Below, piece by piece: positions 28,692-37,568 of a stretch of 64,000 nt of DNA. This stretch comes from Methylobacterium gossipiicola. GTDB lineage: Bacteria; Pseudomonadota; Alphaproteobacteria; Rhizobiales; Beijerinckiaceae. Position numbers and translations under genes: made by a program. Location of the stretch: NCBI RefSeq assembly GCF_900113485.1, contig NZ_FOPM01000002.1:124001-188000 (forward strand), written 5' to 3'. Below the pieces are notes generated by a model. It was not told where the DNA came from. It did not search any database and saw nothing but the letters and a program-made list of their open reading frames with translations. Numbering within the stretch: position 1 is the first letter of the stretch; every line of letters starts with the position of its first letter.

Positions 28692-30392
28692 TCAGGGCAG
28701 GGACGCCAGCACCGTACTGCGCGCCGGCAGCGGCGCCAGCATCCGCAGGCGAAACCCGTCGACGGGGTACGCCATCGTCACTTCGGCCCGCACCTGTGCC
28801 GTCAGCACCCGCTGGAGCAGGCGCGAGCCGAAGCCCTGACGCGTCGGCGGCGGCACGGGGGGGCCACCGCTCTCCCGCCATTCGAAGTCCAGCGTCCCGT
28901 CCGACTCGAGGCTCCAGGTGATGGCCACGCGCCCCTCCGACGTCGAGAGGGCGCCGTACTTCGCCGCGTTGGTCGTAAGTTCGTGGATCGCCATGCCGAT
29001 GGGCACGGCGACGTCGGAGGTGAGATCGACGGCCGGCCCGTCGAGGCGAATCCGGGCATCCGCCGCCCCCTCCCCGAGGGAGCCATCGGCATAGGGCCGC
29101 AGTTCATTGGCCAGGAGGGTGCGCAGGGAGGCCGTCTGCCAAGTGTCTTCCGTCAGGACCGAATGGGTGTGGGCCAGCGACATGATCCGGCCGACGAACG
29201 CTTCATAGAAGCTCTCGATGCTGGAAGCCGTGCGCGCCGTGGAGCCGACAATGGCCTGCACCGTGGCGAGGGTGTTCTTCACCCGGTGATGCAGTTCACG
29301 GATCAGCAGGGTCTGGCGTTCCTCGGCCATCCGCCGTTCGGTCACATCGGCGACCACGCCGATGAGCCGACGCGGGAGCCGGTGATGCGGGTCCTGCTCG
29401 AAGCGCCCGGCGAGGTCGATGATGCGCCACGCGCCGTCGCTCCGGCGCCGGATGCGGCCCGTGGCCTGGAGCACGGCATCCCCCCGAAGGGCCCGCGAAA
29501 TCGCCGTGCGAAACGGAGCTCGATCGTCGGGATGGAGGATGTGTTCGAGGAACTCGCGCTTGCCCACGGCGCCGTCCGCGACGCTGCGCCCGAAGATCGC
29601 GAACATGCGTTCGTTTTCCCAAACGGCCTGATCGTCGAGCATATGCCACTCGAAGATGCCCAATGCGGCGAGCGAGGTGGCGATGCGCAAGCGTTGCTCG
29701 CTCGCATGCAGGGCCGCGCGGGTGACGACCTCGGCGGTGATGTCCTGCACCGTCCCGGCGATGCCGGCCGCTCCCCCCCGCCCGTCCCACCGGGCTTCAC
29801 CGCGCACGTCGATATGGCTCTCACGCCCGTCGTCGGACCGGTTCAGGCGGCATTGCAGGGCGAACGCCCCACCCTCCCCCAGGGCCTTGCGGACCTCGCC
29901 CTCGATCCGTGCGGCCTCGGCCCCATCGAGGCGCCCGCGCAGGCTCGCCCAGGGCAGGCCGGAAGTTGGGATTTCGCCCAGGATGCGGGCGGCCCGGCGC
30001 GAGAGCGCCACGAAGCCCGTCCGTGGATCGAAGCGCCATTCGCCGAGGTCGTCGGTCGGGCTCGCCGCGATCGACACGGCGTCCTCCGCCTCGGGGCCGT
30101 CGACCACGAGAACCTGGATTCCGTCCGCCGGAGCCGAGGGGCGGACCCGAACGTCGAGGACGCCGCCGTCGCGGCGGCGCCAGGGCCGGAAGCCCGCCGG
30201 GACGGGGAAGACGGCCTCACCGAGGTCTTCGAGGGCAAGCCCCGTCAGGCCGTCGGCCGGATACCCGAGCAGATCACAGAGATGGGGATTGGCCGCCCCG
30301 ACGCGGCCGGTCCGGAGATCCAGGGTGAGGAGGCCGATCCCGGCTCCGGCGAACGCCGCCTCGGTTCCGTTCTGATCCGCAGCGCCGCTCAC
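28692..30392 (-). CDS. PAS-containing HWE/HisKA_2 sensor histidine kinase
   Basis: A soluble sensor kinase of about 566 residues. Two to three PAS-like segments precede the kinase core; the last contains FEWHMLDDQAVWENERMFAIFG and GVVADVTERR. The dimerisation helix LLIRELHHRVKNTLATVQAI places it in the HisKA_2/HWE group, and the ATPase domain has AIHELTTNAAKYGAL and a final GFGSRLLQRVL. Such kinases often feed the general stress response or light signalling. Start is uncertain: GTG at 30392 has a strong AGGGGGGCGGA leader; a more upstream start would overlap trmB. Confidence 0.82.
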   Translation of the reverse strand: MSGAADQNGTEAAFAGAGIGLLTLDLRTGRVGAANPHLCDLLGYPADGLTGLALEDLGEAVFPVPAGFRPWRRRDGGVLDVRVRPSAPADGIQVLVVDGPEAEDAVSIAASPTDDLGEWRFDPRTGFVALSRRAARILGEIPTSGLPWASLRGRLDGAEAARIEGEVRKALGEGGAFALQCRLNRSDDGRESHIDVRGEARWDGRGGAAGIAGTVQDITAEVVTRAALHASEQRLRIATSLAALGIFEWHMLDDQAVWENERMFAIFGRSVADGAVGKREFLEHILHPDDRAPFRTAISRALRGDAVLQATGRIRRRSDGAWRIIDLAGRFEQDPHHRLPRRLIGVVADVTERRMAEERQTLLIRELHHRVKNTLATVQAIVGSTARTASSIESFYEAFVGRIMSLAHTHSVLTEDTWQTASLRTLLANELRPYADGSLGEGAADARIRLDGPAVDLTSDVAVPIGMAIHELTTNAAKYGALSTSEGRVAITWSLESDGTLDFEWRESGGPPVPPPTRQGFGSRLLQRVLTAQVRAEVTMAYPVDGFRLRMLAPLPARSTVLASLP

Positions 30393-30556
30393 TCCGCCCC
30401 CCTCGCTCAACGGTGGCGCCCGCGTGAAGACTTCCCCATCGCGGGGGAAGGCTTCGGCAAGGCCGGACACGACGCACCGAATACATGCAAGGGCTTCGGG
30501 CGCCGGAAGGCAAGAGGGTTTGTTCTGGAGGGCGCCTGCACGGTGAGCGCGGCGCC

Positions 30557-31309
30557 TCAATCGGCGGCGACGCGCCGGAACTCGAGATAGGTCGGCAGGC
30601 GTCCAACGGCCAGGGCCTTGGCCTCGTAGCGGGTGCCGGGCCAGTCCGCCCAGGGGCGACGCCACGCGTCGGCCGAGGCGGCGGTCCAGGCCAAACCGGG
30701 GCAGCGGGCGGCCCGGACCAGAGTCCAGCCGGCATAGTCGTCGATGTCGCTGGCGAAGCGGAACACGCCGCCGGGCTTTAGGACCCGGGCGATCTCGCTC
30801 AAGGATTCGTCGGAGACGAAGCGGCGCTTGCGCTGGCGGCGCTTTGGCCAGGGATCGGGATAGAGCAGGTAGACCCGCGACAGGCTGGCGTCGGGGATCG
30901 CGGCCAGCAACGCCGTGGCGTCCTCGTCCCAGACCCGTACGTTGCGCAATCCACCGTCATCCACGGCCCGCAGGAGCTTCGCCACGCCGTTGACGAAGGG
31001 TTCGGCACCGACGATGCCGACGCGCGGGTTGGCCTGAGCCTGGGCGGCGAGATGCTCGCCGCCGCCGAACCCGATCTCCAGCCAGACCTCATCCACAGGA
31101 ACGGAAAACAGATCAGGCGGATCGAGATGGGTCCCCGCCGCCGGCAGGGCCACGCGCAGACGCGGCAGTTCCTCGGCGATGCGCTGCTCCTGGGCGGCGC
31201 GCAGGCGTTTGCCTTTGCGCCGTCCGAAGAAGGCCCGGTCGGCGGCCTCTTCACCGACCGCATCGTCTCCGCCCGCGATGGGCGGGAGTTCGTCCCGCCC
31301 CATGGTCAT
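30557..31309 (-). CDS. trmB: tRNA (guanine-N7-)-methyltransferase
   Basis: A 250-residue SAM-dependent enzyme that makes m7G46 in tRNA variable loops. SAM-binding EIGFGGGEHLAAQAQANP and the family-specific LLYPDPWPKRRQRKRRF are intact. The start, ATG at 31309, lies four bases after the metK stop, so the genes are an operon. The PraR-like gene, metK and trmB run together on this strand, an order shared by many Rhizobiales; metK makes the methyl donor that TrmB uses. Confidence 0.93.
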   Translation of the reverse strand: MTMGRDELPPIAGGDDAVGEEAADRAFFGRRKGKRLRAAQEQRIAEELPRLRVALPAAGTHLDPPDLFSVPVDEVWLEIGFGGGEHLAAQAQANPRVGIVGAEPFVNGVAKLLRAVDDGGLRNVRVWDEDATALLAAIPDASLSRVYLLYPDPWPKRRQRKRRFVSDESLSEIARVLKPGGVFRFASDIDDYAGWTLVRAARCPGLAWTAASADAWRRPWADWPGTRYEAKALAVGRLPTYLEFRRVAAD

Positions 31310-31313
31310 GGGA

Positions 31314-32492
31314 TCAGGACAGGGCCGACTTGAGGCTGTCGGCGAGGTCGGTGCGCTCCCAAGAGAAGCCACCGTCCGCGTCGGGGGCCCGCCCGAAATG
31401 CCCGTAGGCCGAGGTGCGGGCGTAGATCGGCTTGTTGAGGCCGAGCTTCGTCCGGATGCCGCGGGGCGACAGGTCGAAGGCGTTCATGAGAACATCCTCG
31501 AGCTTCGCCTCGTCGACCCGGCCGGTGCCGTGCAGGTCGACGTAGATCGACAGGGGCTTGGCGACGCCGATGGCGTAGGCGAGCTGGATGGTGGCCCGCG
31601 TCGCGAGGCCGGCCGCGACGACGTTCTTGGCGAGGTAGCGGGCGGCATAGGCGGCCGAGCGATCCACCTTCGTCGGGTCCTTGCCCGAGAAGGCGCCGCC
31701 GCCGTGGGGCGCTGCTCCGCCGTAGGTGTCGACGATGATCTTGCGGCCGGTGAGGCCGGCATCGCCATCGGGGCCGCCGATGACGAACTTGCCCGTGGGG
31801 TTCACGTGCCAGACCGTCTCCTCCGAGACCCAATCCTTCGGCAAAGCGGACAGGATGTAGGGCTCGACGATGGCGCGCACGTCGGCGGAATCGAGGCTCT
31901 CGTCCAAGTGCTGGGTCGAGAGCACGATCTGGGTCACGCCGACGGGGCGGCCGTTCTCGTAGCGGACCGTGACCTGGCTCTTGGCATCGGGGCCGAGCTT
32001 GGCGGCATCACCCTGCTTGCCCCGGCGGGCATCGGCCAGATCCTTGAGGATCTTGTGGGCGTAGTAGATCGGCGCCGGCATGAGCTCGGGCGTCTCGTCG
32101 GACGCGTAGCCGAACATGATGCCCTGATCGCCCGCGCCCTCGTCCTTGTTGCCGGAGGAATCGACGCCCTGGGCGATGTCGGCCGATTGAGCGTGGAGGT
32201 GGATGGCGATGTCGTTGTTCTTCCAGTGGAAGCCCGACTGCTCGTAGCCGATATCCTTCACCGCCTCGCGGGTGAGATGCTCCAGGTGCTCGAAGGTTAC
32301 CGAATCGGGACCCCGGACCTCGCCCGCGATGACGATGCGGTTGGTGGTGGCCAGGGTCTCGACGCCGAGGCGGGCCTCCGGCATCGCCGCGATGTAGGCA
32401 TCCACCACCGTGTCGGAGATGCGGTCGCAGACCTTGTCCGGATGACCTTCCGAGACGGACTCACTCGTGAAGAGGTAGTTGGAACGTGCCAT
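31314..32492 (-). CDS. metK: S-adenosylmethionine synthetase
   Basis: A 392-residue cytoplasmic enzyme that makes SAM from methionine and ATP. It shows the N-terminal [13 protein letters not shown] with the catalytic His, [12 protein letters not shown], and the metal/phosphate loop [19 protein letters not shown]. The start [11 protein letters not shown] at 32492 is the conserved one. I see no SAM-I or SAM-II riboswitch-like layout in the 140-base leader. An intrinsic terminator of the preceding regulator gene lies about 100 bases upstream, so metK likely has its own promoter. Confidence 0.96.
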   Translation of the reverse strand: MARSNYLFTSESVSEGHPDKVCDRISDTVVDAYIAAMPEARLGVETLATTNRIVIAGEVRGPDSVTFEHLEHLTREAVKDIGYEQSGFHWKNNDIAIHLHAQSADIAQGVDSSGNKDEGAGDQGIMFGYASDETPELMPAPIYYAHKILKDLADARRGKQGDAAKLGPDAKSQVTVRYENGRPVGVTQIVLSTQHLDESLDSADVRAIVEPYILSALPKDWVSEETVWHVNPTGKFVIGGPDGDAGLTGRKIIVDTYGGAAPHGGGAFSGKDPTKVDRSAAYAARYLAKNVVAAGLATRATIQLAYAIGVAKPLSIYVDLHGTGRVDEAKLEDVLMNAFDLSPRGIRTKLGLNKPIYARTSAYGHFGRAPDADGGFSWERTDLADSLKSALS

Positions 32493-32592
32493 GATCAGCA
32501 AACCCGGTTCTCGGGCGCGCCTCATGCGATGCAGCTGACCCGGCTAGACGGAAGGCCGGCTTCTCGCATCCGCCTTCTGAAGGGTCAAGACG

Positions 32593-32612
32593 AAAAACCG
32601 AACGCGTTCGGT
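32593..32612 (-). terminator. Intrinsic terminator of the PraR-like regulator gene
   Basis: On the minus strand a perfect 16-base palindrome, ACCGAACGCGTTCGGT, is followed by a T run (TTTTCG). It begins 24 bases past the regulator's stop and separates it from metK. It could also act as an operator, being a perfect palindrome. Confidence 0.8.
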
Positions 32613-32635
32613 ATAAAGAACGTCATGACTGCTTT

Positions 32636-33043
32636 TCATCCCCGGAGCTTGGCGTCGAGGGCGCGGATCGCCGACGCGAATTCCTTGCGCCGCTCCTCCG
32701 AGAAATGCTCGGTCACGTGCCGGGCCACCACCTCCACGAGGCCGTCCCAGCTATCCTCGGCCGCGTAGGGCCGCTGCGGCGGCTCGGAAAAGCCGGCGGC
32801 ATCCTCTTCGGCATGGGCGAGATCCTCGAAGAAGTAGGACACGGGCACGCCCGTCATCCGGCTGAAGCTGTCGAGGTGGATCGCGCTGATCCGGTTCGTG
32901 CCCTTCTCGTATTTCTGGAGTTGGGCGGCGGACATGCCGAACCGCTCGGCCACCCGCTTCTGGGTCAGGGACGCCTTCTTGCGCTGTTCGGCGATGCGCC
33001 GGCCCACATGCACGTCCCGCGCGTCGGTCTTCTGGCCTGCCAT
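32636..33043 (-). CDS. XRE-family transcriptional regulator, PraR/PhrR-like
   Basis: A 135-residue DNA-binding protein. A lambda-Cro-type helix-turn-helix occupies residues about 11-66 (VGRRIAEQRKKASLTQKRVA, then SAAQLQKYEKGTNRI). The C-terminal half is acidic then helical. It matches the rhizobial PraR/PhrR group, which sits beside metK in many Rhizobiales and controls biofilm, attachment or acid response in some. The start at 33043 (MAGQKTD) fits family length. It has an intrinsic terminator. The target genes here are unknown. Confidence 0.82.
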   Translation of the reverse strand: MAGQKTDARDVHVGRRIAEQRKKASLTQKRVAERFGMSAAQLQKYEKGTNRISAIHLDSFSRMTGVPVSYFFEDLAHAEEDAAGFSEPPQRPYAAEDSWDGLVEVVARHVTEHFSEERRKEFASAIRALDAKLRG

Positions 33044-33167
33044 GCTGCTCGTTTCCGTCACACGGCTCGTCCGCCGGCGCCTTCTTCGAAAGGCGGGCCG
33101 TCCCCGCACTCCCTCGATGGAGGCCCCGCACGATCCGCGGGCACCCGCGACACGGGCTGAGAAATGG

Positions 33168-33510
33168 TGGCGTCCCCGGCAGGTCTCGAACCTGCGACCC
33201 CAGGTTTCATACCACTTCGGCTTCCGCCGCCGCCCCCTCGCGAGGACGTTCGTGGCCTGGACTATCCCTTCACCATGGGCTTCCGAGGAAGCCGTTAGGT
33301 GCCGCCCGTCTAGTCTCTACACCTTCCCGCTCCCCCTTCCGGGAAAGATTTCCCCGGGGGATGAGCGGGCTTGGCTCGGGATCGGCGGGGCCTGCCTGGG
33401 CAGACCCTCGGGCTTTCCCCGAATTTGAGCGGATCCACCGCGTGGTTTCCCCTCGCGGCGCCCAATTGTGTCTAGGAAACCTGTGCTCTGTCCAGCTGAG
33501 CTACGGAGAC
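33168..33510 (-). tRNA. tRNA-Arg(CCU) interrupted by a group I intron
   Basis: The 5' exon is 33510-33474 and the 3' exon is 33207-33168. Joined, they give a 77-base tRNA with encoded CCA: acceptor GTCTCCG/CGGGGAC with discriminator G, D arm GCTC/GAGC, anticodon stem CAGGT/ACCTG around loop TTCCTAA (anticodon CCT), variable loop GGGTC and T arm GCAGG-TTCGAGA-CCTGC. All stems pair fully apart from one G-T in the acceptor. The intron interrupts directly after anticodon position 36. It decodes AGG (Arg), a rare codon in such GC-rich genomes. Group I introns in tRNA-Arg(CCU) are known from Agrobacterium. Confidence 0.95.
33208..33473 (-). ncRNA. Group I self-splicing intron, probably subgroup IC3
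   Basis: A 266-base intron without an open reading frame. Its internal guide GGGAAACC (33451-33444) pairs all eight bases of exon GGTTTCCT, with the expected U-G wobble at the 5' splice site. It ends in G. Core boxes are present: P (TTCGGGG, about 33424-33418) pairing with Q (CCCGAGCCAAGCCC, about 33380-33367); R (GTAGAGACTAGACGG, about 33319-33305) with S (GGATAGTCC, about 33267-33259), the GACTA/TAGTC pairing giving P7. Splicing in vivo is inferred. The subgroup follows from known bacterial tRNA introns. Confidence 0.93.
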
Positions 33511-33690
33511 TCACCGCCCCCTTCGTAGCATCAACCCCGGGGCAGGCCAACCGCGCCGAGGCCGTGCCGGTACAGTCTGTGGCGGGGCTGCCGCAGGGCG
33601 CCCGAAACGGCCCCCGCGGGCGAGGTCGTGCTTGTCCCCCGGCGGGGGTCTCGCACAATGGCGCCGGAATTCGGAGAAAAGCGGTGCGGC

Positions 33691-34545
33691 ATGGGTGATC
33701 GGAGGCGCGTCTGGGACGGAAGCGGTGCGCTCCTCCTGGCGATCGTCGGCGCTGTGACGCCGGCCGGGGCGGTGACGCCCGAATGCCGGACCGCCCCCCT
33801 GCCCGACACGGCGCTGACGGCCATCGGCGCCCGCGGCGAACTCGCCTTCGCGTCGGGGACGCGCGGCGTCCTCGACGGCCTGCGCTGGCCGGAGACGCCG
33901 GACCTCGCCGAAGCCGCCGCCGCGTGGCTGGAGACCCACCGGGGCGTACCCCTCACTCTCGTGGCCCGGGGCGAGACGGACCGCTGGGGCCGGGTCCATG
34001 TCGACGCCCTCGCGGCCGACGGCACCGTCGATCTCGCCGGCGGCCTCATCGAAGCGGGCCTCGCCGTGGTCGATGCGGGCGAGCGCGACAGCCTGTGCCG
34101 GCCGGGGCTCCTCGCCCTGGAGGCCGCCGCGCGGGGGGCCGGGCGGGGCCTGTGGCGCGAGGGCGCGTCCTCTCCCGGCGAACACGCGGCCGAGGACGGC
34201 GTGGCCCTGCGGGCGCGGCTCGGCCGCTTCGTCGTGGCGCGCGGGCGGGTCCTGTGGGTCGGGGAGCGGGCGCGGCGCACCTATCTCGACTTCGCCCGGC
34301 GCGGCGGCGACGGCCTCACGGTAACCGTGTCGAAACGCACTTGGCGTCAATTGCAGGACCGTGGTTTGAGTGCGGCGACCCTGCGTGGCCGGCTCGTGAG
34401 GGTGAGGGGCATCGTCGAGATCTGGCGCGGCCCGACCCTCGACGTGGCGAGCGCGGACATGATCGAAGTCCTGGATAGCCAAGTCTCGAAACGCGAAGTC
34501 TCGAAACGCGAAGTCTCGGACGCGACGCAGGCGCAGGGGCGCTGA
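33691..34545 (+). CDS. Exported thermonuclease-like (SNase) protein
   Basis: A 284-residue protein with a signal-like hydrophobic segment (GALLLAIVGAVTPAGA) and a region resembling the staphylococcal nuclease fold: VPLTLVARGETDRWGRVHVD, AGLAVVDAGERDSLCRPGLL, then GLWREG. The catalytic Arg/Glu set is not clearly complete, so it may be a non-enzymatic SNase-like protein. The C-terminal half (RGRVLWVGERARRTYLDFAR) resembles a second OB-type domain. The end has a SKREV tandem repeat. Start ATG 33691 is a choice; 33658 is possible. An M48 protease gene follows by 5 bases. Confidence 0.65.
   Translation: MGDRRRVWDGSGALLLAIVGAVTPAGAVTPECRTAPLPDTALTAIGARGELAFASGTRGVLDGLRWPETPDLAEAAAAWLETHRGVPLTLVARGETDRWGRVHVDALAADGTVDLAGGLIEAGLAVVDAGERDSLCRPGLLALEAAARGAGRGLWREGASSPGEHAAEDGVALRARLGRFVVARGRVLWVGERARRTYLDFARRGGDGLTVTVSKRTWRQLQDRGLSAATLRGRLVRVRGIVEIWRGPTLDVASADMIEVLDSQVSKREVSKREVSDATQAQGR
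34481..34518 (+). repeat. 15-bp tandem repeat in the coding end
   Basis: AAGTCTCGAAACGCG occurs twice in tandem (34481-34495, 34496-34510) with a partial third copy to 34518. Because the unit is 15 bases, it repeats five residues (SKREV) in frame near the C-terminus of the nuclease-like protein. Confidence 0.85.
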
Positions 34546-34550
34546 TCGGC

Positions 34551-36068
34551 ATGACGTTGGCCATGATGGGCGGCACGGCGCGGGCCTCGGGCGGCGCGCG
34601 CGGATCGACGGCGGGTGCCGGCTCCGTCGGCCTGCGCGCGGGCGTTCTTTTTCTCACGGCCCTGCTCACGGGCTGCATCGGCGACCAGACCGGCGCAACA
34701 TTGCAGCCGGCCGTGGTCGCCGTGCCGGCGGAGGCCCCCCGCGTCATCGGCCGCGACCGCACCAATGCGGATGCCGACCACGCCAAGCTCGTGGCCTCGT
34801 TCGGCGGCGAATACCGGTGGCCCGCCGCCCTGAAGCTCCTGACCGACGTCACTGACCGGCTGGTGCGGGCCACGGACCGGCCGGAGGAAGCGTACGCCGT
34901 CACCCTCCTCGATTCACCGGTGATCAATGCCTTCGCGCTGCCCAACGGCAGACTCTACGTGACGCGCGGATTGCTGGCGCTCGCCAGCGACACGTCCGAG
35001 ATCGCCGCGGTGCTCGCACACGAGATCGCCCACGTCACCCTGCGCCACGCCACGGCCCGCACGGAACTGGCCCTCCGCTCGCAGCTCGTGAGCCGGGTGG
35101 TGGCCGATGTGCTCAACGATCCCGTCACCGGCGCGCAGCTGCAGAATCAGTCGAAATTCACCCTCGCACGCTTCTCGCGGGATCAGGAACTGGAGGCGGA
35201 CGGCATCGGGGTGAAAACCCTCGCACGGGCGGGCTACGACGCGTTCGGCGCCGGGCGGTTCCTGCGCGCCCTCAGCCGCAGCACCGGATTGAAGGCGGGC
35301 ACCGGCCAGGGTGGCGAGGCCGACATGCTCGCGACCCATCCGGGCACTCAGGAGCGCATCACCCTGGTGACGCGGGCGGCGCGCCTCATCGGCGCGCCGG
35401 GCCTCGGGGTCGACGAGCGCGCCCGCTACCTCGCGGCCATCGACGGCATCGCGTACGGCGACAATCCCGGCGACGGCGCCGTGCGCGGCCACCGCTTCCT
35501 CCATCCCGGCCTCGGCATCGCCTTCGAGGTTCCGGACGGGTTCACCATCGAGAACACCCGCAGCGCCGTCCTCGGCACCACGCCGGAGGGCAGCCGCCGC
35601 CTGCTGTTCGATCAGGTCGAGAACGCCGCCGGCCAGGGGCTCGACGCCGTGCTGAAAGCCACTTGGAACGACGCCCTCGAGGCCGGGTCCCTGGAAAGCC
35701 GGACCATCGGCGGGCACCCGGCGGTGACGGCCCTGTCACGTGGCAAGGATTGGACCTTCCGCCTCGCCGCCATCCGGGTCGGCGACGCGACGTTCCGGAT
35801 GATCATGGCCGCCAAGGGCGCCACCGACCCCGAAGCCGCCTTCCGGCGTTGGACGGAGAGCCTCCAGGCGGTCGGCGCCGCCGAGACGCAGGCCCTTCGC
35901 CCCCTCCGCATCCAAGTGGTGCAGGCCGGTGCCGCCGACACCGTGGACAGTCTCACCCACCGCATGGTGGTGCCCGACCGCGCCGGCGAGCGCTTCCTCG
36001 TCCTCAACGGCCTCGAACGCGGGGCCGCTTTGCGCTCGGGCCAGGGCTACAAGCTCATCGTCGAGTGA
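34551..36068 (+). CDS. M48-family metalloprotease lipoprotein
   Basis: A 505-residue periplasmic protease of the BepA/YfgC type. The zinc site HEIAH occurs in IAAVLAHEIAHVTLRHATAR, with the third ligand in QELEADGIGVKTLARAGYDA. An N-terminal hydrophobic stretch ends in a lipobox-like LLTGC, so it is probably membrane-anchored. The second half contains a C-terminal segment with VVQAGAADTVDSLTHRM that resembles a peptidoglycan-associated LysM-like module. BepA relatives control outer-membrane protein quality. It follows the nuclease-like gene closely and may share its transcript. Confidence 0.87.
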   Translation: MTLAMMGGTARASGGARGSTAGAGSVGLRAGVLFLTALLTGCIGDQTGATLQPAVVAVPAEAPRVIGRDRTNADADHAKLVASFGGEYRWPAALKLLTDVTDRLVRATDRPEEAYAVTLLDSPVINAFALPNGRLYVTRGLLALASDTSEIAAVLAHEIAHVTLRHATARTELALRSQLVSRVVADVLNDPVTGAQLQNQSKFTLARFSRDQELEADGIGVKTLARAGYDAFGAGRFLRALSRSTGLKAGTGQGGEADMLATHPGTQERITLVTRAARLIGAPGLGVDERARYLAAIDGIAYGDNPGDGAVRGHRFLHPGLGIAFEVPDGFTIENTRSAVLGTTPEGSRRLLFDQVENAAGQGLDAVLKATWNDALEAGSLESRTIGGHPAVTALSRGKDWTFRLAAIRVGDATFRMIMAAKGATDPEAAFRRWTESLQAVGAAETQALRPLRIQVVQAGAADTVDSLTHRMVVPDRAGERFLVLNGLERGAALRSGQGYKLIVE

Positions 36069-36269
36069 CCGGGCGTCCCGGACCAATGGAAAATTGATCC
36101 ACGTCCGGGTCCTGTCACGGCAAGCGCATACGATAACGTCTCGGGCGCGGCCGAAAATCCTCGGCGTCGCGAAAGGCGCGGTTTCGCCCTCGGAGGAAAC
36201 CGGCCATCGTCGTCCCCCGATTCGCAGTCAGACGGCAGGCTTTTCCCGAGAGGGGTTTGGAACGGTTCC

Positions 36270-37553
36270 ATGCTTGATGCCCTCGGGAGCTTTCTTGATC
36301 GAAGCAATCTCTCCCCCCACGGTATCTGCCTCCTGTGGCGCCCGGAACTGATCTGGACACACGTCGTCTCGGATTTCGTGATCGGACTCGCCTACTTCAC
36401 CATTCCGGTGGCGCTCGGCGTGTTCGTCACCCGGCGCAGCGACGTGGCCTTCGGCTGGATGGGCTGGGCCTTCGCGGGCTTCATCCTCGCCTGCGGCACC
36501 ACGCACTTCTTCGCGATCTGGACTCTTTGGGTGCCGGATTACGCCGCCGAGGCCCTGCTGAAGGCCGTCACCGCGGTGGCGTCCCTGCTCACCGCGGTCC
36601 TGCTCTGGGAGCTGCTGCCGCGCGCCCTGGCCCTGCCCTCCCCCGAGACCCTACGCCGGGCCAATGCCGAACTCGTCGCCCGCATCCGTGAGCGCGACGA
36701 GGCCCTCGACGCCCTGCGCACGGCCATCGCCGAACGCGAGCGGGCCGAGGAGATGCTGCGCCAGACCCAGAAGATGGAGGCCATCGGCGCCCTCACGGGC
36801 GGCGTCGCCCACGATTTCAACAACTTGCTCGGCGTCGTCATCGCCAATCTCGATCGCCTCGCGCGCGCCCCCCTCGACGCCACGGCCGAGCGGGCGCGCG
36901 GCAGCGCCCTCAAAGGCGCGGAGCGGGCGGCGAGCCTCGTGCAGAAGATGCTCGCCTTCGCCCGGCGCCAGCCGCTCCAGCCGACCCGATTCGACGCCAA
37001 CATCCTCATCGGCGATCTCTCCGAACTCCTGCGCGGCGCCCTCAACGCCACCGAGCCGCCGGAGATGGAGCTCGCCGCCGATCTCTGGCCAGTGCGCGTC
37101 GACGCCAACCAGCTCGAGAATGTGCTCCTGAACCTTGCGGTGAACGCTCGCGACGCCATGCTGGCACAGGGACGCCCGGACAGCAGGCGGGCGACGATCC
37201 GCACCCGCAACGTTCCGGCCGCCGAGGCCGCCACCCGCGCCGGCCTTCGGGCCGTCGATCACGTACTCATCAGCGTCACCGACCGGGGCTGCGGCATGAG
37301 CCCGGAGATCAGCGCCCGTGCCTTCGAGCCGTTCTTCACCACCAAGGCCGTGGGCGAGGGCACCGGCCTCGGCTTGAGCCAGGCCTTCGGCTTCGCCAAG
37401 CAATCGGGTGGTCACATCCTCCTGGATAGCCGGCCCGGACAGGGCACCACCGTTGAGATCTACCTGCCGCGCGACCGCGAGCCGGCCCCGCCCCCGGCGA
37501 TCCCGGACGCCTTCACGCCCGCGCCCCACCTTCCCTCGTCGCGCTTCGCCTGA
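36270..37553 (+). CDS. Ethylene-receptor-like sensor histidine kinase
   Basis: A 427-residue membrane kinase. Three N-terminal helices (about residues 28-52, 60-86 and 95-120) resemble the copper/ethylene-binding domain of plant ETR1. D35, Y42, I72, C75 and H79 match ETR1 D25, Y32, I62, C65 and H69 at a constant offset of ten, with SDFVIGLAYFTIP and CGTTHFFAIWTLW around them. There is no GAF domain; a short coiled coil leads to a HisKA domain (H181 in GGVAHDFNNLLG) and an ATPase domain (NLAVNARDAM, GCGMSP, GEGTGLGLSQAFGF). A response regulator follows by 15 bases. Ethylene binding is inferred. Confidence 0.88.
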   Translation: MLDALGSFLDRSNLSPHGICLLWRPELIWTHVVSDFVIGLAYFTIPVALGVFVTRRSDVAFGWMGWAFAGFILACGTTHFFAIWTLWVPDYAAEALLKAVTAVASLLTAVLLWELLPRALALPSPETLRRANAELVARIRERDEALDALRTAIAERERAEEMLRQTQKMEAIGALTGGVAHDFNNLLGVVIANLDRLARAPLDATAERARGSALKGAERAASLVQKMLAFARRQPLQPTRFDANILIGDLSELLRGALNATEPPEMELAADLWPVRVDANQLENVLLNLAVNARDAMLAQGRPDSRRATIRTRNVPAAEAATRAGLRAVDHVLISVTDRGCGMSPEISARAFEPFFTTKAVGEGTGLGLSQAFGFAKQSGGHILLDSRPGQGTTVEIYLPRDREPAPPPAIPDAFTPAPHLPSSRFA

Positions 37554-37568
37554 CTCGGAGAGCCGCTT

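Noticed and set aside
32608..32620. SahR half-site (TATAAAGA) before metK
   Set aside because: Only an eight-base half matches the palindrome at 56036; the other half is absent, so it is likely chance.
32493..32635. SAM riboswitch before metK
   Set aside because: The 143-base leader contains one terminator palindrome but none of the conserved SAM-I or SAM-II core layout I could recognise.
33168..33510. Two tRNA fragments or a decayed pseudo-tRNA
   Set aside because: The halves join into a perfect tRNA, and the insert has a complementary guide and group I core boxes, so an intron explains it better.
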